Shown here piece after piece: positions 36,528 through 46,676 of a stretch of DNA of 46,855 nt. Origin of the DNA: Rhodanobacter sp. UBA5168 (GTDB lineage: Bacteria; Pseudomonadota; Gammaproteobacteria; Xanthomonadales; Rhodanobacteraceae). Where the stretch lies: positions 1 through 46,855 of the forward strand of contig DHXA01000075.1 in the NCBI GenBank assembly GCA_002413455.1, written 5' to 3'. Each line of letters starts with the position of its first letter. The first letter of the stretch is position 1. A program made the position numbers and the translations under genes. The notes beneath the pieces were generated by a model. That model had not been told where the DNA came from and searched no databases. It saw only the letters and a list, made by a program, of their open reading frames with translations.

Positions 36528-37931
36528 TCAGCGCGTGCGCTTGATCAGATCACTGACCCGGCGCCGGGCTTTTTGCTCCTGCTCCTTGGTCAGCACCTTC
36601 TTGCGCCCCGCGTACGGGTTTTCGCCTTCGCGGAAGGCAATCCGGATCGGAGTACCCTCCAGCTTGTAGCGCTTGCGGAAGAAGTTTTCCAGATAGCGTT
36701 GATACGCCGGCGCGATGTGCTTGGTTCGTGTGCCGTGGATCACGATGGTCGGCGGATTGTTGCCGCCCGGATGCGCAAAACGCAGCTTCGGCGAGTGGCC
36801 ATGAACCAGCGGCGGCTGGTAGCCCTCGTAGGCTTTCTCCAGCGTCTTGGTAAGATCGGACGACACCAGCACCTTGGTCGCCGACGCGTGCGCCCGCACC
36901 ACCGCACGCATCAGTTCGCGCAGACCCGAACCGTGCAACGCCGAGATATGCACCTGCTTGGCCCAGTCGACGAACACCAGCCGGCGGTCCAGCGCACGCA
37001 TGCATTCGTCACGCTGGTACTGATCCAGGCCGTCCCACTTGTTGATGGCGATCACTAGCGCCCTGCCCTCGTCCATCGCATAGCCGATCAGGGTGAGGTC
37101 CTGGTCGGCCAGGTTTTCGCGGGCATCGATCATCACCACCACGACCTGGGCGGCGGCAATCGACTGGAGTGTCTTGATGACGCTGAATTTCTCGACAGCT
37201 TCCTCGACCCGCGCCTTGCGGCGGATGCCGGCGGTGTCGATCAACGTATAGCGTTTGCCATCGCGTTCCAGCGGGACGCGGATCGGATCACGGGTGGTGC
37301 CAGCGACATCGGAGACGATCAGCCGGTCCTCGCCCAGCAGACGATTGATCAAAGTCGACTTGCCGGCGTTGGGACGGCCGACGATGGCGACCCGAATGCT
37401 GCCGCCCTCGCCTTCCGCCTCGGTCGTACTTTCCTCGTCGACCGGCAGCAATGGCAGGATCAGCTCGATCAGGTCGCCAGTGCCGCGATTGTGCGCGGCA
37501 GACAACGGCAGGATCTTGCCGACGCCGAAGGCGGAAAATTCCGCCAGCACGGCTTCCTCTTCCAGCCCGTCGGTCTTGTTGACCGCGGCGATGATGGTCT
37601 TGCCGCTGCGACGCAGCTCGCCCAGGATCACGTAATCCTGCGGCAACAGACCTTCGCGCGCATCGACCACGAACACCAATACGTTCGCTTCCTCGATCGC
37701 CAGGCGCACCTGTTTCGCGGTCAGCACATCCATGGCTTCCTCGACACCGGACAAACCGCCGGTATCGACCACCACAAAGGGCCGCTCGCCTGAACGGCAG
37801 ACACCGTAGTGGCGATCGCGGGTAACGCCCGGCATATCGGCCACCAGGGCATCACGGCTGCGCGTCAGTACATTGAAAAGGGTCGATTTACCGACATTCG
37901 GACGACCAACCAGCGCGACGACGGGCAGCAT
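36528..37931 (-). CDS. der: Ribosome-assembly GTPase Der (EngA)
   Basis: A 467-residue GTPase needed for 50S ribosome maturation. It has two tandem G domains: GRPNVGKST (about 9-17) with DTGG and NKTDG, and GRPNAGKST (about 184-192) with DTAG and NKWDG. A KH-like C-terminal domain follows (GTPIRIAFREGENPYAGRKK). The ATG at 37931 begins MLPVVALVGRPNVGK as expected; upstream in-frame codons are non-conserved and lie in the bamB end. It is 22 bases downstream of bamB, the usual bamB-der pairing. Confidence 0.97.
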   Translation of the reverse strand: MLPVVALVGRPNVGKSTLFNVLTRSRDALVADMPGVTRDRHYGVCRSGERPFVVVDTGGLSGVEEAMDVLTAKQVRLAIEEANVLVFVVDAREGLLPQDYVILGELRRSGKTIIAAVNKTDGLEEEAVLAEFSAFGVGKILPLSAAHNRGTGDLIELILPLLPVDEESTTEAEGEGGSIRVAIVGRPNAGKSTLINRLLGEDRLIVSDVAGTTRDPIRVPLERDGKRYTLIDTAGIRRKARVEEAVEKFSVIKTLQSIAAAQVVVVMIDARENLADQDLTLIGYAMDEGRALVIAINKWDGLDQYQRDECMRALDRRLVFVDWAKQVHISALHGSGLRELMRAVVRAHASATKVLVSSDLTKTLEKAYEGYQPPLVHGHSPKLRFAHPGGNNPPTIVIHGTRTKHIAPAYQRYLENFFRKRYKLEGTPIRIAFREGENPYAGRKKVLTKEQEQKARRRVSDLIKRTR

Positions 37932-37953
37932 GATGTGTACTTCGTTCCAGCAA

Positions 37954-39150
37954 TCAGTGCGCAGACAGACGGTAGGCGCCGATACGGCCCTCCACGTCCT
38001 CGACGTAGACGGTGTCACCCACCACCAGCGGCTGGGCGCGAATCGCCTTCTTCGACAACCTTTCGCGTGCAGCCAGCGCACCGTCGCCAGTCTGCAGCCA
38101 GTGCACGTAGCCTTCCAGATCGCCGACCACGACGTAATCGCCCTGTACGGCCGGGCCCGTGAGCCAGCGGTATTTCAGAGCATCGTTCTTCCACATGTCG
38201 GCGCCACCGTTCTTGTCGAACGCCCACACCTGCGACTGGTCGTTGACGCCGAAAATTGCGTTGCCGCCGACTGCCAGCGAACCAAAACTGGAGAAGGGAT
38301 GCGACCACAGCGGCCGACCGCTGGGGCCATCCACCGCCACCAGATTGCCGTGATAGGCCGCACCGTAAAGCGTGGCGCCATCAAGCAGGATCGCACCGTC
38401 GACATCACTCAGACGGTCGATCTCCGTGCGGCCCTCGCCGCTGGACAGTTTCTGCTCCCACAGCTTCGAGCCATTGTCCAGACGCAGCGCGATGAGCTTG
38501 CCGTCGTCGCTACCGAAAAACAGTACGCCGTTGGCTACCAGCAGCGGGCCGTTGCCGCGAAGACTCAGCAAGGGAACACTACCCTGGTCGTATACCCAGC
38601 GACGCTGCCCGGTCGTGCCGTCCAACGCATAAACCCGACCGTCACCGGTACGAACCACCACCAGATCACCGACAATCACCGGTGACGTCAGCACTTCGGC
38701 ATTCAATTCGGCTTCCCAGCGCGGGCTGCCGTCTTTTGCATTCACGCCATAGACATGACCATCCAGCGTGCCCACGGCGAGCAGGTCACCGGTAACCGCC
38801 GGACCGCCGGCATACAAAGCGTCCTTGCGTTTCTTGTCGCCCCAGCCGAACCACCCGTGGGTGCGCGAGCTTTTCGACCACAGGGTCTTGCCGCTGGTGG
38901 CATCAATCGCGACCAGCTTGCCGTCCGTGCTGTCGGCGTAGAGCACGCCATTGACCACAGCCGGTCGCAGGCGCGCGCCGCTGACGCCGGCACCATCACC
39001 GACGCTGGTGCGCCACAGGCGGTTTACCTGCAAGGTGGGTTTGAAATCCTTGGCCAGCGGAGTCGGCGGCTGGACGTTTTCCTTCTTGAACGAATGGCAG
39101 CCGGCGAGGGCAACCAATGAAGCCAGCGTGATCAGTAGAAATCTTTTCAT
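37954..39150 (-). CDS. bamB: Outer-membrane assembly lipoprotein BamB
   Basis: A 398-residue outer-membrane lipoprotein of the BAM complex. The lipobox is LVALAGC with Cys18 as anchor, followed by an eight-bladed propeller of PQQ/YWTD-like repeats (VNGVLYADSTDGKLVAIDATSGKTLWS, VIVGDLVVVRTGDGRVYALDGTTG and similar). It scaffolds BamA in folding outer-membrane proteins such as the TonB receptor above. Its start overlaps the yfgM-like stop by four bases, so translation is coupled. Context der-bamB-yfgM is the conserved order. Confidence 0.95.
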   Translation of the reverse strand: MKRFLLITLASLVALAGCHSFKKENVQPPTPLAKDFKPTLQVNRLWRTSVGDGAGVSGARLRPAVVNGVLYADSTDGKLVAIDATSGKTLWSKSSRTHGWFGWGDKKRKDALYAGGPAVTGDLLAVGTLDGHVYGVNAKDGSPRWEAELNAEVLTSPVIVGDLVVVRTGDGRVYALDGTTGQRRWVYDQGSVPLLSLRGNGPLLVANGVLFFGSDDGKLIALRLDNGSKLWEQKLSSGEGRTEIDRLSDVDGAILLDGATLYGAAYHGNLVAVDGPSGRPLWSHPFSSFGSLAVGGNAIFGVNDQSQVWAFDKNGGADMWKNDALKYRWLTGPAVQGDYVVVGDLEGYVHWLQTGDGALAARERLSKKAIRAQPLVVGDTVYVEDVEGRIGAYRLSAH

Positions 39151-39797
39151 GCACCCTGCTTCCCGGCCACAGCCAAATCATCGAGTTTCATCTGCAACGC
39201 ACCGCGTTGCGGTGCTTCCCCGCTCAACGCCGACAAGGCTGTCTGATAAGCCTTGCGTGCTTCGTCGGAACGTCCAAGCTTGACCAGCACATCGCCGCGG
39301 AGTTCCTGGACCAGGCCGTGATAGGCGTTGGAGGGGATGCTGTCCAGCGTGGTCAGCGCGGCTTTGCCGTTGTCGCGAGCCATTTCCACTTGCGCGATGC
39401 GCAACAACGTCAATGACTTCAGCGCCGGATCAGCGGCGTGGCTCTCGGCCCACTCCAGCGATGCCTCCGCCTTGTCGAGTTGCTTGGCCTCCACCTGTAG
39501 CCTGGCCCGATTGCTGACAGCGAATACGGCGTACGGCGACTTGGCGTAATCCCTCATCAGCTGATCGGTCAGTTGCGTGGCGGTATCCGGCTTGCCGGAC
39601 GCCTGCGCGATCTGCACCTGCTGATAGAGCTGCGAGGCTTCGCCTTCGTGGCGTGCCTGGTGGTTACGCCATTGCTGCCAGCCGAAAATGCCGACCAGTC
39701 CGATCGCGATACCGACGATGATCGACACGCCATTCTCGCGCAGCCATTTCTGAACCAGCTCGCTTTGTTCGTACTTGTCGTATTCTTCAAATGCCAT
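39147..39797 (-). CDS. yfgM: YfgM-like TPR protein, SecYEG/BAM-associated
   Basis: A 216-residue single-pass inner-membrane protein. The cytoplasmic N-terminus (MAFEEYDKYEQSELVQKWLREN), one transmembrane helix (about 24-42, VSIIVGIAIGLVGIFGWQQW) and a periplasmic TPR domain match the tetratricopeptide_21 family. YfgM works with PpiD as a chaperone at the SecYEG translocon. I use ATG 39797 because the family begins with this motif. It overlaps bamB by four bases. Confidence 0.93.
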   Translation of the reverse strand: MAFEEYDKYEQSELVQKWLRENGVSIIVGIAIGLVGIFGWQQWRNHQARHEGEASQLYQQVQIAQASGKPDTATQLTDQLMRDYAKSPYAVFAVSNRARLQVEAKQLDKAEASLEWAESHAADPALKSLTLLRIAQVEMARDNGKAALTTLDSIPSNAYHGLVQELRGDVLVKLGRSDEARKAYQTALSALSGEAPQRGALQMKLDDLAVAGKQGA

Positions 39798-39978
39798 GCA
39801 ATCACCATTCAAAAGGCTGCGCACCCGCAAGCGCGTGCATTGGCCTGCGCGGTAAACAAGGGGAAACACTGATTATGTCCGGCGCCGATTGCATCCGGCC
39901 GCTCGCGTTCACCCGTTGCCGGGCGAACAATGGGCAAGCATAACCGAAATGGGCTGCCCGGAGCGTCCGGGACGGTGA

Positions 39979-40971
39979 TCAAAGGCTCGCTGCGGAGGCC
40001 TTGCCATCCTGCATTTGCACGCGGAAACGCGCCACATTGGCATGACGAAAATCATCCAGCCCCACCGACTGGCCGTCGATGCTGATTTGCGCACCACTGG
40101 CGTTGCCGATGCGCACATCCAGCGGTTGATCGCTGCGATAGGTCTTGCTGCTGCCGGCGGGTAGCAAGCCGTATTCCAGCCGCGCGCCGCCCGCCCCGAT
40201 CACTTCGACCCAACTGGCTGCGCTGAGGCTGAGCGTGAGGCTGTGGTCGCCTGTGCCGGCATCGACGGCAGCAGGCTTGGCGGGCGACAGGCTGCCGCTC
40301 TCCAGGTTCGGGAACGGCGCCATCGACGCCATCAGCGGTTGGTCCTGATCCTGGGCCCGCGGTAGCATCACCTTCGGCGGCACTACCGGGGCAAGTTGAG
40401 TGTTCGAGCCTTTGTCGAGCGCAACCTTGGTTGCCGGTGCATCCATCTGCGCCACCGGTGCCGCATCCAATGGCGCGAGATGAGTAAGGTCGCGATCCAA
40501 TGTGCCGCGCACGCCAAGCCAGATCATCGGCACCACAATCACCGCAGTCAGCACCACATAAGTCGCCGCCGTGGCGTAGCGGTCCAGCAGAAAACGCGAA
40601 TGCGAGATACCACCCGTGGCCACCAAAGGCGGCTCGATCTGCCGGATGCGATCCACCTCGACCTGGATCGATGCCTCGTTGATGCCGAGGTGGCGCCCGT
40701 ATTTGCCGATATAACTGCCCAGATAAATCTTCGAATCGATGTCGTCGTACTGGTCGCGCTCCAGCTGACGCAACACGCGAGCGGGCAGTTTCAGCGTATG
40801 CGCGCAGGTTTCCAGATCCACTCCGCGGGCTTCACGCGCCGCATGCAGACGACTGCCGAAACTGCCGCCGTGGGGCTCTGTCGAGGACATATCCATATGG
40901 GCCAAATGGATGCCGAACAAATCGGACTTGCTCGACTCCTGTTCGTTCGGATTGGACTGCATGGATGTCAT
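39979..40971 (-). CDS. rodZ: RodZ-like cell-shape protein
   Basis: A 330-residue bitopic membrane protein. The cytoplasmic HTH (about 36-110, FGSRLHAAREARGVDLETCAHTLKLPARVLRQLERDQYDDI...YLGSYIGKYGRHLGI) links MreB to the membrane. One transmembrane helix (about 134-154) follows, then a Pro/Ala-rich periplasmic linker and the C-terminal DUF4115 beta domain (LSAASWVEVIGAGGARLEYGLLPAG...). The N-terminal 35 residues before the HTH are unusual and the true start could be later (M26 or M28). It overlaps the pilF stop by four bases. No ispG gene follows, unlike the E. coli order. Confidence 0.92.
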   Translation of the reverse strand: MTSMQSNPNEQESSKSDLFGIHLAHMDMSSTEPHGGSFGSRLHAAREARGVDLETCAHTLKLPARVLRQLERDQYDDIDSKIYLGSYIGKYGRHLGINEASIQVEVDRIRQIEPPLVATGGISHSRFLLDRYATAATYVVLTAVIVVPMIWLGVRGTLDRDLTHLAPLDAAPVAQMDAPATKVALDKGSNTQLAPVVPPKVMLPRAQDQDQPLMASMAPFPNLESGSLSPAKPAAVDAGTGDHSLTLSLSAASWVEVIGAGGARLEYGLLPAGSSKTYRSDQPLDVRIGNASGAQISIDGQSVGLDDFRHANVARFRVQMQDGKASAASL

Positions 40972-41756
40972 GGGCGGGCGGCAGTTTCAAGAGTGTGCGC
41001 CTGCTCAGAGTCCGGGAACTGGCTGAGCAATCGCTTGCTGTAGACAAGGGCACCTTCCGGGTTGCCCAGACGAGATTCGATATCGTGACCCAGCTTGAGT
41101 GAGGCGGCCGTAGGCTGACCCAACGCATCAAATCGTTGGATGAACGCTCTGGCGCGAAACATATCCTTATTCAGATAGAGCGTGTTGGCAAGCTGAAAGA
41201 GTGCCTCTGCGTTGTTGGGATTTCGCGCGATAGCGTCACGAAAACTCGCTTCAGCCCCTTTCGCGTCGTTGGCCTTGAGCTGGCATACACCCTCATTCGT
41301 CAGCGCCACGTCGGGCGTCTGGTAGAACGGGTCGGCTACCGCTTTCTGAAAATAGCCGTTCGCCTCGGCGATCCTGCCGGCGTGGCACAGGAAAACGCCC
41401 AGGTTGTTGTTCGGCGCACCCTTGCCCGGTTCCAGAGCCACCGCTTTGCGGTAATGCTCCTCGGCTTCGGGCAGCTTGTGGATGCGCTCGTACAGAACCG
41501 CGATCACGGTATGCGCTGGCGCGTAATTGGGATCGAACTGCAGCGCCTTGGTCAGCTTGTCCAGCGCCGTCTCAAGATCACCGGCGGCCAAGTAACGCTG
41601 GCCCAGCTCCGTGTGGATGCGCGCGGCATCCACCGCCTGATCGGCTTTGCTGCTCTGCGGCATGCTCTTGCCGAGGCTGCTGCTGTCGGTATGGGTGGTG
41701 ACACACCCTGCCAATGGCAACAACAGACTGAAGATCAGTACCCGGTCAACTCGCAT
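40968..41756 (-). CDS. pilF: Type IV pilus biogenesis lipoprotein PilF/PilW
   Basis: A 262-residue outer-membrane lipoprotein with lipobox LPLAGC (Cys18) and about six TPR repeats ([57 protein letters not shown], ...[24 protein letters not shown]). It pilots the PilQ secretin to the outer membrane. I start at ATG 41756 ([13 protein letters not shown]), which gives a good signal peptide and overlaps rlmN by 11 bases. The rlmN-pilF-rodZ order is typical. Confidence 0.94.
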   Translation of the reverse strand: MRVDRVLIFSLLLPLAGCVTTHTDSSSLGKSMPQSSKADQAVDAARIHTELGQRYLAAGDLETALDKLTKALQFDPNYAPAHTVIAVLYERIHKLPEAEEHYRKAVALEPGKGAPNNNLGVFLCHAGRIAEANGYFQKAVADPFYQTPDVALTNEGVCQLKANDAKGAEASFRDAIARNPNNAEALFQLANTLYLNKDMFRARAFIQRFDALGQPTAASLKLGHDIESRLGNPEGALVYSKRLLSQFPDSEQAHTLETAARP

Positions 41757-42879
41757 GCAATGCCCCCTCATCCTGCCGCTTGCGAAGATCAGCGCTACGC
41801 CGGGTGCGATCGGTCACCTGCCCGGCCAATTGACCGCAGGCGGCATCGATGTCGTCGCCACGGGTGCGCCGCAACATGGTCAACACACCGGCATTGAGCA
41901 GCTGCGTCTGGAAGTCGTGAATGTCGTTCGCTTCCGAGCGCTCGTACCGGGTACCGGGAAATGGATTGAACGGAATCAGGTTGACCTTGCAGGTCGGCAG
42001 CTTGCGCATCAGTTTTATCAACTGGCGGGCGTGCTCAGGCTGGTCATTGACGCCCTTCATCAAGGTGTATTCGAAGGTGATCGAGGTACGCGGCTTGCGC
42101 GCGACCCAGCGCTGGCAGGCAGCCAGCAGCTCGGCGATCGGATAACGCTTGTTGATCGGCACCAGTTCGGTGCGCAGATCATCGTTCGCTGCATGCAGGG
42201 AGACCGCCAGCGACACGTCGATCGCGTCCGACAGCTGGTCGATCAACGGCACCATACCGGCGGTGGACAGCGTGACGCGCTTGGCGGCCAGGCCGAAGCC
42301 CAGGTCGTCGCGCATCAGGCGCATCGCCCGCACCACGTTGTCGAAATTGGCCAGCGGCTCGCCCATGCCCATCATCACCACGTTGGTGATGCGACGGTTC
42401 TGGTGGGTGATGTTGCCCAGGTACTTCGCCGCCACCCACACCTGGCCGATGATCTCGGCGGTGGACAGGTTGCGGTTGAAGCCCTGCGCGCCAGTGGAAC
42501 AGAAGCTGCAGTTGAGTGCGCAGCCGATCTGCGAAGACACACACAGCGTGCCGCGGGTCGGCTCGGGGATGTACACCGTCTCGATCGCGTTGCCGCTGTC
42601 CATGCCCAGCAGCCACTTGTGGGTGCCGTCGGTGGCCGCCTTGTCCAGCAAGGTCTTCGGCGCGCCGATGTAGCAGACCTCGGTGAGCTTGGCGCGCAAC
42701 GCCTTGCCCACGTCGGTCATGTTTTCGAAGCTGTCTTCCAGGTCGTGGTAGATCCACTTCATCACCTGCTCGGCACGATACGGCTTCTCGCCGATCTGCG
42801 TGAAAAAATCACGCAGGCCCTGACGATCGAAATCGAGCAAGTTGACCTTGGCGGGTGGATTCACAACAACCTGGTTCAC
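41746..42879 (-). CDS. rlmN: 23S rRNA/tRNA adenine-C2 methyltransferase RlmN
   Basis: A 377-residue radical-SAM enzyme methylating A2503 of 23S rRNA and A37 of some tRNAs. The iron-sulfur cluster motif is CALNCSFC near residues 120-127. The SAM region [12 protein letters not shown] is near 170. The Cys that accepts the methyl group is in [15 protein letters not shown] near the C-terminus. The N-terminal accessory domain ([32 protein letters not shown]) is normal. It is 25 bases downstream of ndk, forming one operon with pilF and rodZ. Confidence 0.96.
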   Translation of the reverse strand: MNQVVVNPPAKVNLLDFDRQGLRDFFTQIGEKPYRAEQVMKWIYHDLEDSFENMTDVGKALRAKLTEVCYIGAPKTLLDKAATDGTHKWLLGMDSGNAIETVYIPEPTRGTLCVSSQIGCALNCSFCSTGAQGFNRNLSTAEIIGQVWVAAKYLGNITHQNRRITNVVMMGMGEPLANFDNVVRAMRLMRDDLGFGLAAKRVTLSTAGMVPLIDQLSDAIDVSLAVSLHAANDDLRTELVPINKRYPIAELLAACQRWVARKPRTSITFEYTLMKGVNDQPEHARQLIKLMRKLPTCKVNLIPFNPFPGTRYERSEANDIHDFQTQLLNAGVLTMLRRTRGDDIDAACGQLAGQVTDRTRRSADLRKRQDEGALHAS

Positions 42880-42904
42880 AACTCAAGCCTCACAACTGTG
42901 TTTC

Positions 42905-43330
42905 TCAGCGCGAAAGGACATCCGTCGCGGCGAAGAAGTAAGCGATCTCCACCTTGGCGGTATCCACCGCATCGGAACCATGCACGGCATTGGCGTCGAT
43001 GGAGTCGGCGAAGTCGGCGCGGATCGTGCCCGGCGCGGCTTCCTTCGGGTTGGTGGCACCCATCAGGTCGCGATGGGCCAGCACGGCATTCTCGCCTTCC
43101 AGCGCGGTGATCACTACCGGACCGGAGATCATGAACTCGACCAGTGCATTGAAGAACGGACGCTCGCGGTGCACCGCGTAGAAGCCTTCGGCTTCCTTGC
43201 GCGACAGCTGTTTCATCTTCGCAGCAACGATCTTGAGGCCGGCCTTTTCAAAGCGGGCGTAAATTTCGCCGACGACGTTCTTGGCAACGGCATCGGGTTT
43301 GATGATGGAAAGGGTGCGCTCCAGCGCCAT
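42905..43330 (-). CDS. ndk: Nucleoside diphosphate kinase
   Basis: A 141-residue enzyme transferring the terminal phosphate between nucleoside triphosphates and diphosphates. The phospho-acceptor His117 is in NAVHGSD, and the nucleotide-binding Lys is in LSIIKPDAV (Lys11). Length is standard. The ATG at 43330 gives [15 protein letters not shown], the conserved start. Upstream lies the 233-base divergent region shared with psrA. Confidence 0.97.
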   Translation of the reverse strand: MALERTLSIIKPDAVAKNVVGEIYARFEKAGLKIVAAKMKQLSRKEAEGFYAVHRERPFFNALVEFMISGPVVITALEGENAVLAHRDLMGATNPKEAAPGTIRADFADSIDANAVHGSDAVDTAKVEIAYFFAATDVLSR

Positions 43331-43517
43331 ACGGGTTTGCTCCGGAAAAACGGATTGAGGAAAAGGGTGGTGGCCAGCCTGGGCCGGTAGATGAGCTAAA
43401 CCTGACAAGGATTGAGGCCTTAGCTCACGAAAGTTTGACAGATTCTAACTCATACGCAAATAACCTGCGGTTTGCAACCGCCCGTGGTTTGACGGCTGCG
43501 AAGCCCTCCGCGTATCC

Positions 43518-43533
43518 TCAAACGATCGTTTGA
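43518..43533. promoter_or_regulatory. PsrA-type operator TCAAACGATCGTTTGA
   Basis: A perfect 16-base palindrome, fitting the known PsrA pattern CAAAC-N4-GTTTG. It ends 30 bases before the GTG of the adjacent TetR-family gene and upstream of the fad genes, so it would mediate autorepression and fatty-acid control. Confidence 0.75.
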
Positions 43534-43563
43534 ACCGGCGATCCGGCCGATGGATGCTCCCAA

Positions 43564-44178
43564 GTGAACAGCTCTGGCTCAACCAAGGAACGCATACTAG
43601 GTGCCGCCGAGGTGCTGTTTGCCCAGCGCGGTTTCGATGGCGCCTCGTTACGCCAGCTGACGACCGCTGCCGGGGTCAATCTTGCCGCGGTCAATTACCA
43701 CTTCGGATCCAAAGACAAGCTCGTCGAGCAGGTGTTTCGCCGCCGCCTTGACGCGCTGAATGCCAGCCGGCTGACCGCCCTGGCCAAAGTTGCCGGTGCT
43801 CCCGACACCACCCTCGAGGACGTGCTGGGTGCCTATATCCGCCCGGCCCTGGACCTCTCACACGATGGCAGTGGCTCGTTGTTCATGCGCGTACTGGCGC
43901 GCGCATTCGCCGAGCACGACGACAACCTGCGCCAGTTTTTGTCGGCCAACTATGGCCATGTGATGCGCCAGTTCACTGCGGAATTCGCCCGCCTGCTGCC
44001 GCAACTGAGCAAGCCCGAGCTGTATTGGCGCATCGATCTGGTCACCGGCGCTCTCACTCACGCCATGTCCGGCTTCGGCATGATCCAGCGCAAAAGTGAC
44101 GTCAGCGAGCACGCGCATCGCGAGCAGACCGCGCAGCACCTGATCCGTTTCGCCGCGGCCGGCCTGAGCCACCCCTGA
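43564..44178 (+). CDS. psrA: PsrA-like TetR repressor of fatty-acid degradation
   Basis: A 204-residue TetR-family protein. The HTH is at about 8-52 (KERILGAAEVLFAQRGFDGASLRQLTTAAGVNLAAVNYHFGSKDKLVEQVF), matching PsrA very well. The C-terminal ligand domain follows (FMRVLARAFAEHDDNLRQFL, then LYWRIDLVTGALTHAM). PsrA senses long-chain fatty acids or acyl-CoA and represses fadBA. Identity is supported by the CAAAC-N4-GTTTG palindrome upstream and by beta-oxidation genes downstream. It starts at GTG 43564; an upstream alternative lacks a ribosome site. About 48 bases separate it from the fad gene. Confidence 0.85.
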   Translation: MNSSGSTKERILGAAEVLFAQRGFDGASLRQLTTAAGVNLAAVNYHFGSKDKLVEQVFRRRLDALNASRLTALAKVAGAPDTTLEDVLGAYIRPALDLSHDGSGSLFMRVLARAFAEHDDNLRQFLSANYGHVMRQFTAEFARLLPQLSKPELYWRIDLVTGALTHAMSGFGMIQRKSDVSEHAHREQTAQHLIRFAAAGLSHP

Positions 44179-44226
44179 TTCCCCTGCCTCAACCGTCCAT
44201 TCCTGTTTGTACCTCCGGAGAAGCCA

Positions 44227-46614
44227 ATGACCGCTGCACCGTCAACCAACCCTGCACTGCGCATCCGCAAGGCCGCCGTGCTGGGCGCGGGCGTCATGGG
44301 CGCGCAGATTGCCGCGCACCTGACCAACGCGGGCGTCGAAACCGTACTGTTCGACCTGCCCGCCAAAGAAGGCCCAAAGAGCGGCATCGCGCTGAAGGCC
44401 ATCGCCAATCTCGCCAAGCTCTCGCCTGCCCCGCTGGCCGACAAGAACCTCGCCGTGGCTATTGTTCCCGCCAATTACGACGATGACCTCGATCATCTGA
44501 AAGACGTCGACCTGGTGATCGAGGCGATCGCCGAGCGGATGGACTGGAAGCTGGACCTGTACAAGAAGATCGCCCCGTACATCTCCACCACCGCCGTGCT
44601 GGCCAGCAACACCTCCGGCCTGTCGATCAACGGCTTGGCCGAGGCGCTGCCGGAAGAGCTGCGCCACCGCTTCACCGGCGTGCACTTCTTCAATCCGCCG
44701 CGCTACATGCACCTGGTCGAGCTGATCCCGACCAAGCTCACCGACCCGACCGTGATCGAAGGCCTCGAAGCTTTCCTCGTCACCACCGTCGGCAAGGGCG
44801 TGGTGATTGCCAAGGACACACCGAACTTCATCGGCAACCGCATCGGCGTGTTCTCTATGCTGTCGGCGATGTACCACACCGAGCAGTTCAAGCTCGGCTT
44901 CGACACGGTCGACGCGCTGACCGGCCCGGCACTGGGCCGTCCGAAGAGCGCCACCTACCGCACCGCCGACGTGGTCGGTCTGGACACCATGGCGCACGTC
45001 ATCAAGACCATGGCCGACACCCTGCCGGACGATCCGTGGCACCAGTACTTCAAGGCGCCAGTGTGGCTGCAGGGGTTGATTGATAACGGCGCTCTTGGGC
45101 AGAAGACCGGTGCCGGCTTCTACAAGAAGGCTGGCAAGGACATCGTGGTGCTCGATCCGGCGGCAAAGGACTATCGCGCCTCCGAGCAGAAGCCGTCCGA
45201 TGAAGTCGCCGCGATCCTGGCGATCAAGGACCCGGCCGAGAAGTTCGGCAAGCTGCGCGCGTCCGGTGATCCGCAGGCGCAGTTCCTGTGGGCCACCTTC
45301 CGCGACCTGTTCCACTACACGGCCTATCATCTGGCCGACATCGCCGACACCGCGCGCGACGTCGATTTCGCGATCCGCTGGGGCTACGGCTGGAAGCTCG
45401 GCCCTTTCGAGACCTGGCAGGCTGCTGGCTGGCAGCAGGTCGCCAACTGGATCAACGAAGACATCAAGGCCGGCAAGGCGATGAGTGATGCGCCGCTGCC
45501 CGCATGGGTCACCGATGGCCGTAAAGGCGTCCATGGCAAGGACGGCTCGTACTCGGCCAGCGCCAACGCCGACAAGCCGCGTTCACAGCATCCCGTATAC
45601 AAGCGTCAGCTGTTCCCCGATCCGATCCTCGGCGAGAAATTCGACCAGGGCAGCACCGTGTGGGAGAACGGCGGCGTGCGCCTGTGGACACTGGGCGACG
45701 ATGGCATCGGCATCCTCTCGTTCAAGACCAAGATGAACACGGTCAACGACTTCGTGCTCGACGGCGTGCAGCACGCGATCAGGCTGGCCGAGGAGAAGCT
45801 CAAGGCCGTGGTGATCTGGCAGACCGGCGAGCCGTTCTCCGCCGGCGCGGATCTCAAGGGCGCGCTGGGCCTGCTCAAGGAAGGCAAGATCGCCGATTTC
45901 GAGAAGATGGTCGAGAACTTCCAGCGCACCAGCATGGCCATCAAGCACGCGCTAGTGCCGGTGGTGTCCGCCGTGCGCGGCATGGCGTTCGGTGGCGGCT
46001 GCGAATTCCAGATGCATTCGGCGCGCACCGTGGCGGCACTGGAAAGCTATATCGGCCTGGTCGAGGCCGGCGTCGGCCTGCTGCCGGCCGGTGGCGGCCT
46101 GCACGAGCTGGCCGTGCGCGCCGCCAAGGCGAATCCGGGCGACCCGTTCGAGGAACTGAAGAAGGTGTTCGAGACCGTGGCGATGGCCAAGGTCTCCACC
46201 AGCGCGTTCGAAGCGAAGCAGCTCGGCCTGCTGCGCGACAGCGACGTCGTCGTGTTCAATGCCCATGAACTGCTCTACGTCGCCAAACAAGTGGCCAACT
46301 CGCTGGCGGAGAGCGGCTACCGTCCACCGCTGCCGGCCCGCGCGATCCCGGTCGCCGGCGACGTCGGCACCGCCACGTTCAGGGCCTCGCTGGCCAATCT
46401 GCAAGCCGGCTATTTCGCCTCCGAGCACGACGTGGACATCGCCGCCCGCATTGCCGACACCCTGTGCGGCGGCGTGATCGAGCGTGGCTCGACCGTCGAC
46501 GAGGAATGGCTGCTGGCGCTGGAGCGCAAGCATTTTGTGGAACTGGCCCAGACCGAGAAGACCCAGGCCCGCATCGCCCACACCATGACCACCGGCAAAC
46601 CGCTGAGGAACTGA
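44227..46614 (+). CDS. 3-hydroxyacyl-CoA dehydrogenase/enoyl-CoA hydratase fusion (FadN-like)
   Basis: A 795-residue beta-oxidation enzyme. The NAD-binding fold comes first (AAVLGAGVMGAQIAAHLTNAG, GAGVMG near 17-22; ASNTSGLSI, HFFNPPRYMHLVELIP, TPNFIGNRIGVF near 195). A second HAD C-domain follows (KTGAGFYKK, then DVDFAIRWGYGWKLGPFE). The enoyl-CoA hydratase domain is last, with AGADLKGALGLL and RGMAFGGGCEFQMHSARTVAALESYIGLVEAGVGLLPAGGG near 585-625. This order is opposite to FadB and FadJ (hydratase first) and matches Bacillus FadN. CCGGAG precedes the ATG. It hydrates and dehydrogenates acyl-CoA for the thiolase that follows. Confidence 0.95.
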   Translation: MTAAPSTNPALRIRKAAVLGAGVMGAQIAAHLTNAGVETVLFDLPAKEGPKSGIALKAIANLAKLSPAPLADKNLAVAIVPANYDDDLDHLKDVDLVIEAIAERMDWKLDLYKKIAPYISTTAVLASNTSGLSINGLAEALPEELRHRFTGVHFFNPPRYMHLVELIPTKLTDPTVIEGLEAFLVTTVGKGVVIAKDTPNFIGNRIGVFSMLSAMYHTEQFKLGFDTVDALTGPALGRPKSATYRTADVVGLDTMAHVIKTMADTLPDDPWHQYFKAPVWLQGLIDNGALGQKTGAGFYKKAGKDIVVLDPAAKDYRASEQKPSDEVAAILAIKDPAEKFGKLRASGDPQAQFLWATFRDLFHYTAYHLADIADTARDVDFAIRWGYGWKLGPFETWQAAGWQQVANWINEDIKAGKAMSDAPLPAWVTDGRKGVHGKDGSYSASANADKPRSQHPVYKRQLFPDPILGEKFDQGSTVWENGGVRLWTLGDDGIGILSFKTKMNTVNDFVLDGVQHAIRLAEEKLKAVVIWQTGEPFSAGADLKGALGLLKEGKIADFEKMVENFQRTSMAIKHALVPVVSAVRGMAFGGGCEFQMHSARTVAALESYIGLVEAGVGLLPAGGGLHELAVRAAKANPGDPFEELKKVFETVAMAKVSTSAFEAKQLGLLRDSDVVVFNAHELLYVAKQVANSLAESGYRPPLPARAIPVAGDVGTATFRASLANLQAGYFASEHDVDIAARIADTLCGGVIERGSTVDEEWLLALERKHFVELAQTEKTQARIAHTMTTGKPLRN

Positions 46615-46676
46615 CGGAAACGGACGGCTAGACATCCATCCCGAACCACTCCGTCAATCCCAAGGATCAAAATCCC

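Noticed and set aside
41647..43110. A 487-codon plus-strand reading frame opposite pilF and rlmN
   Set aside because: It is a complementary shadow of conserved minus-strand genes, has no family pattern, and is rich in His/Arg/Gln as expected of GC-rich antisense frames.
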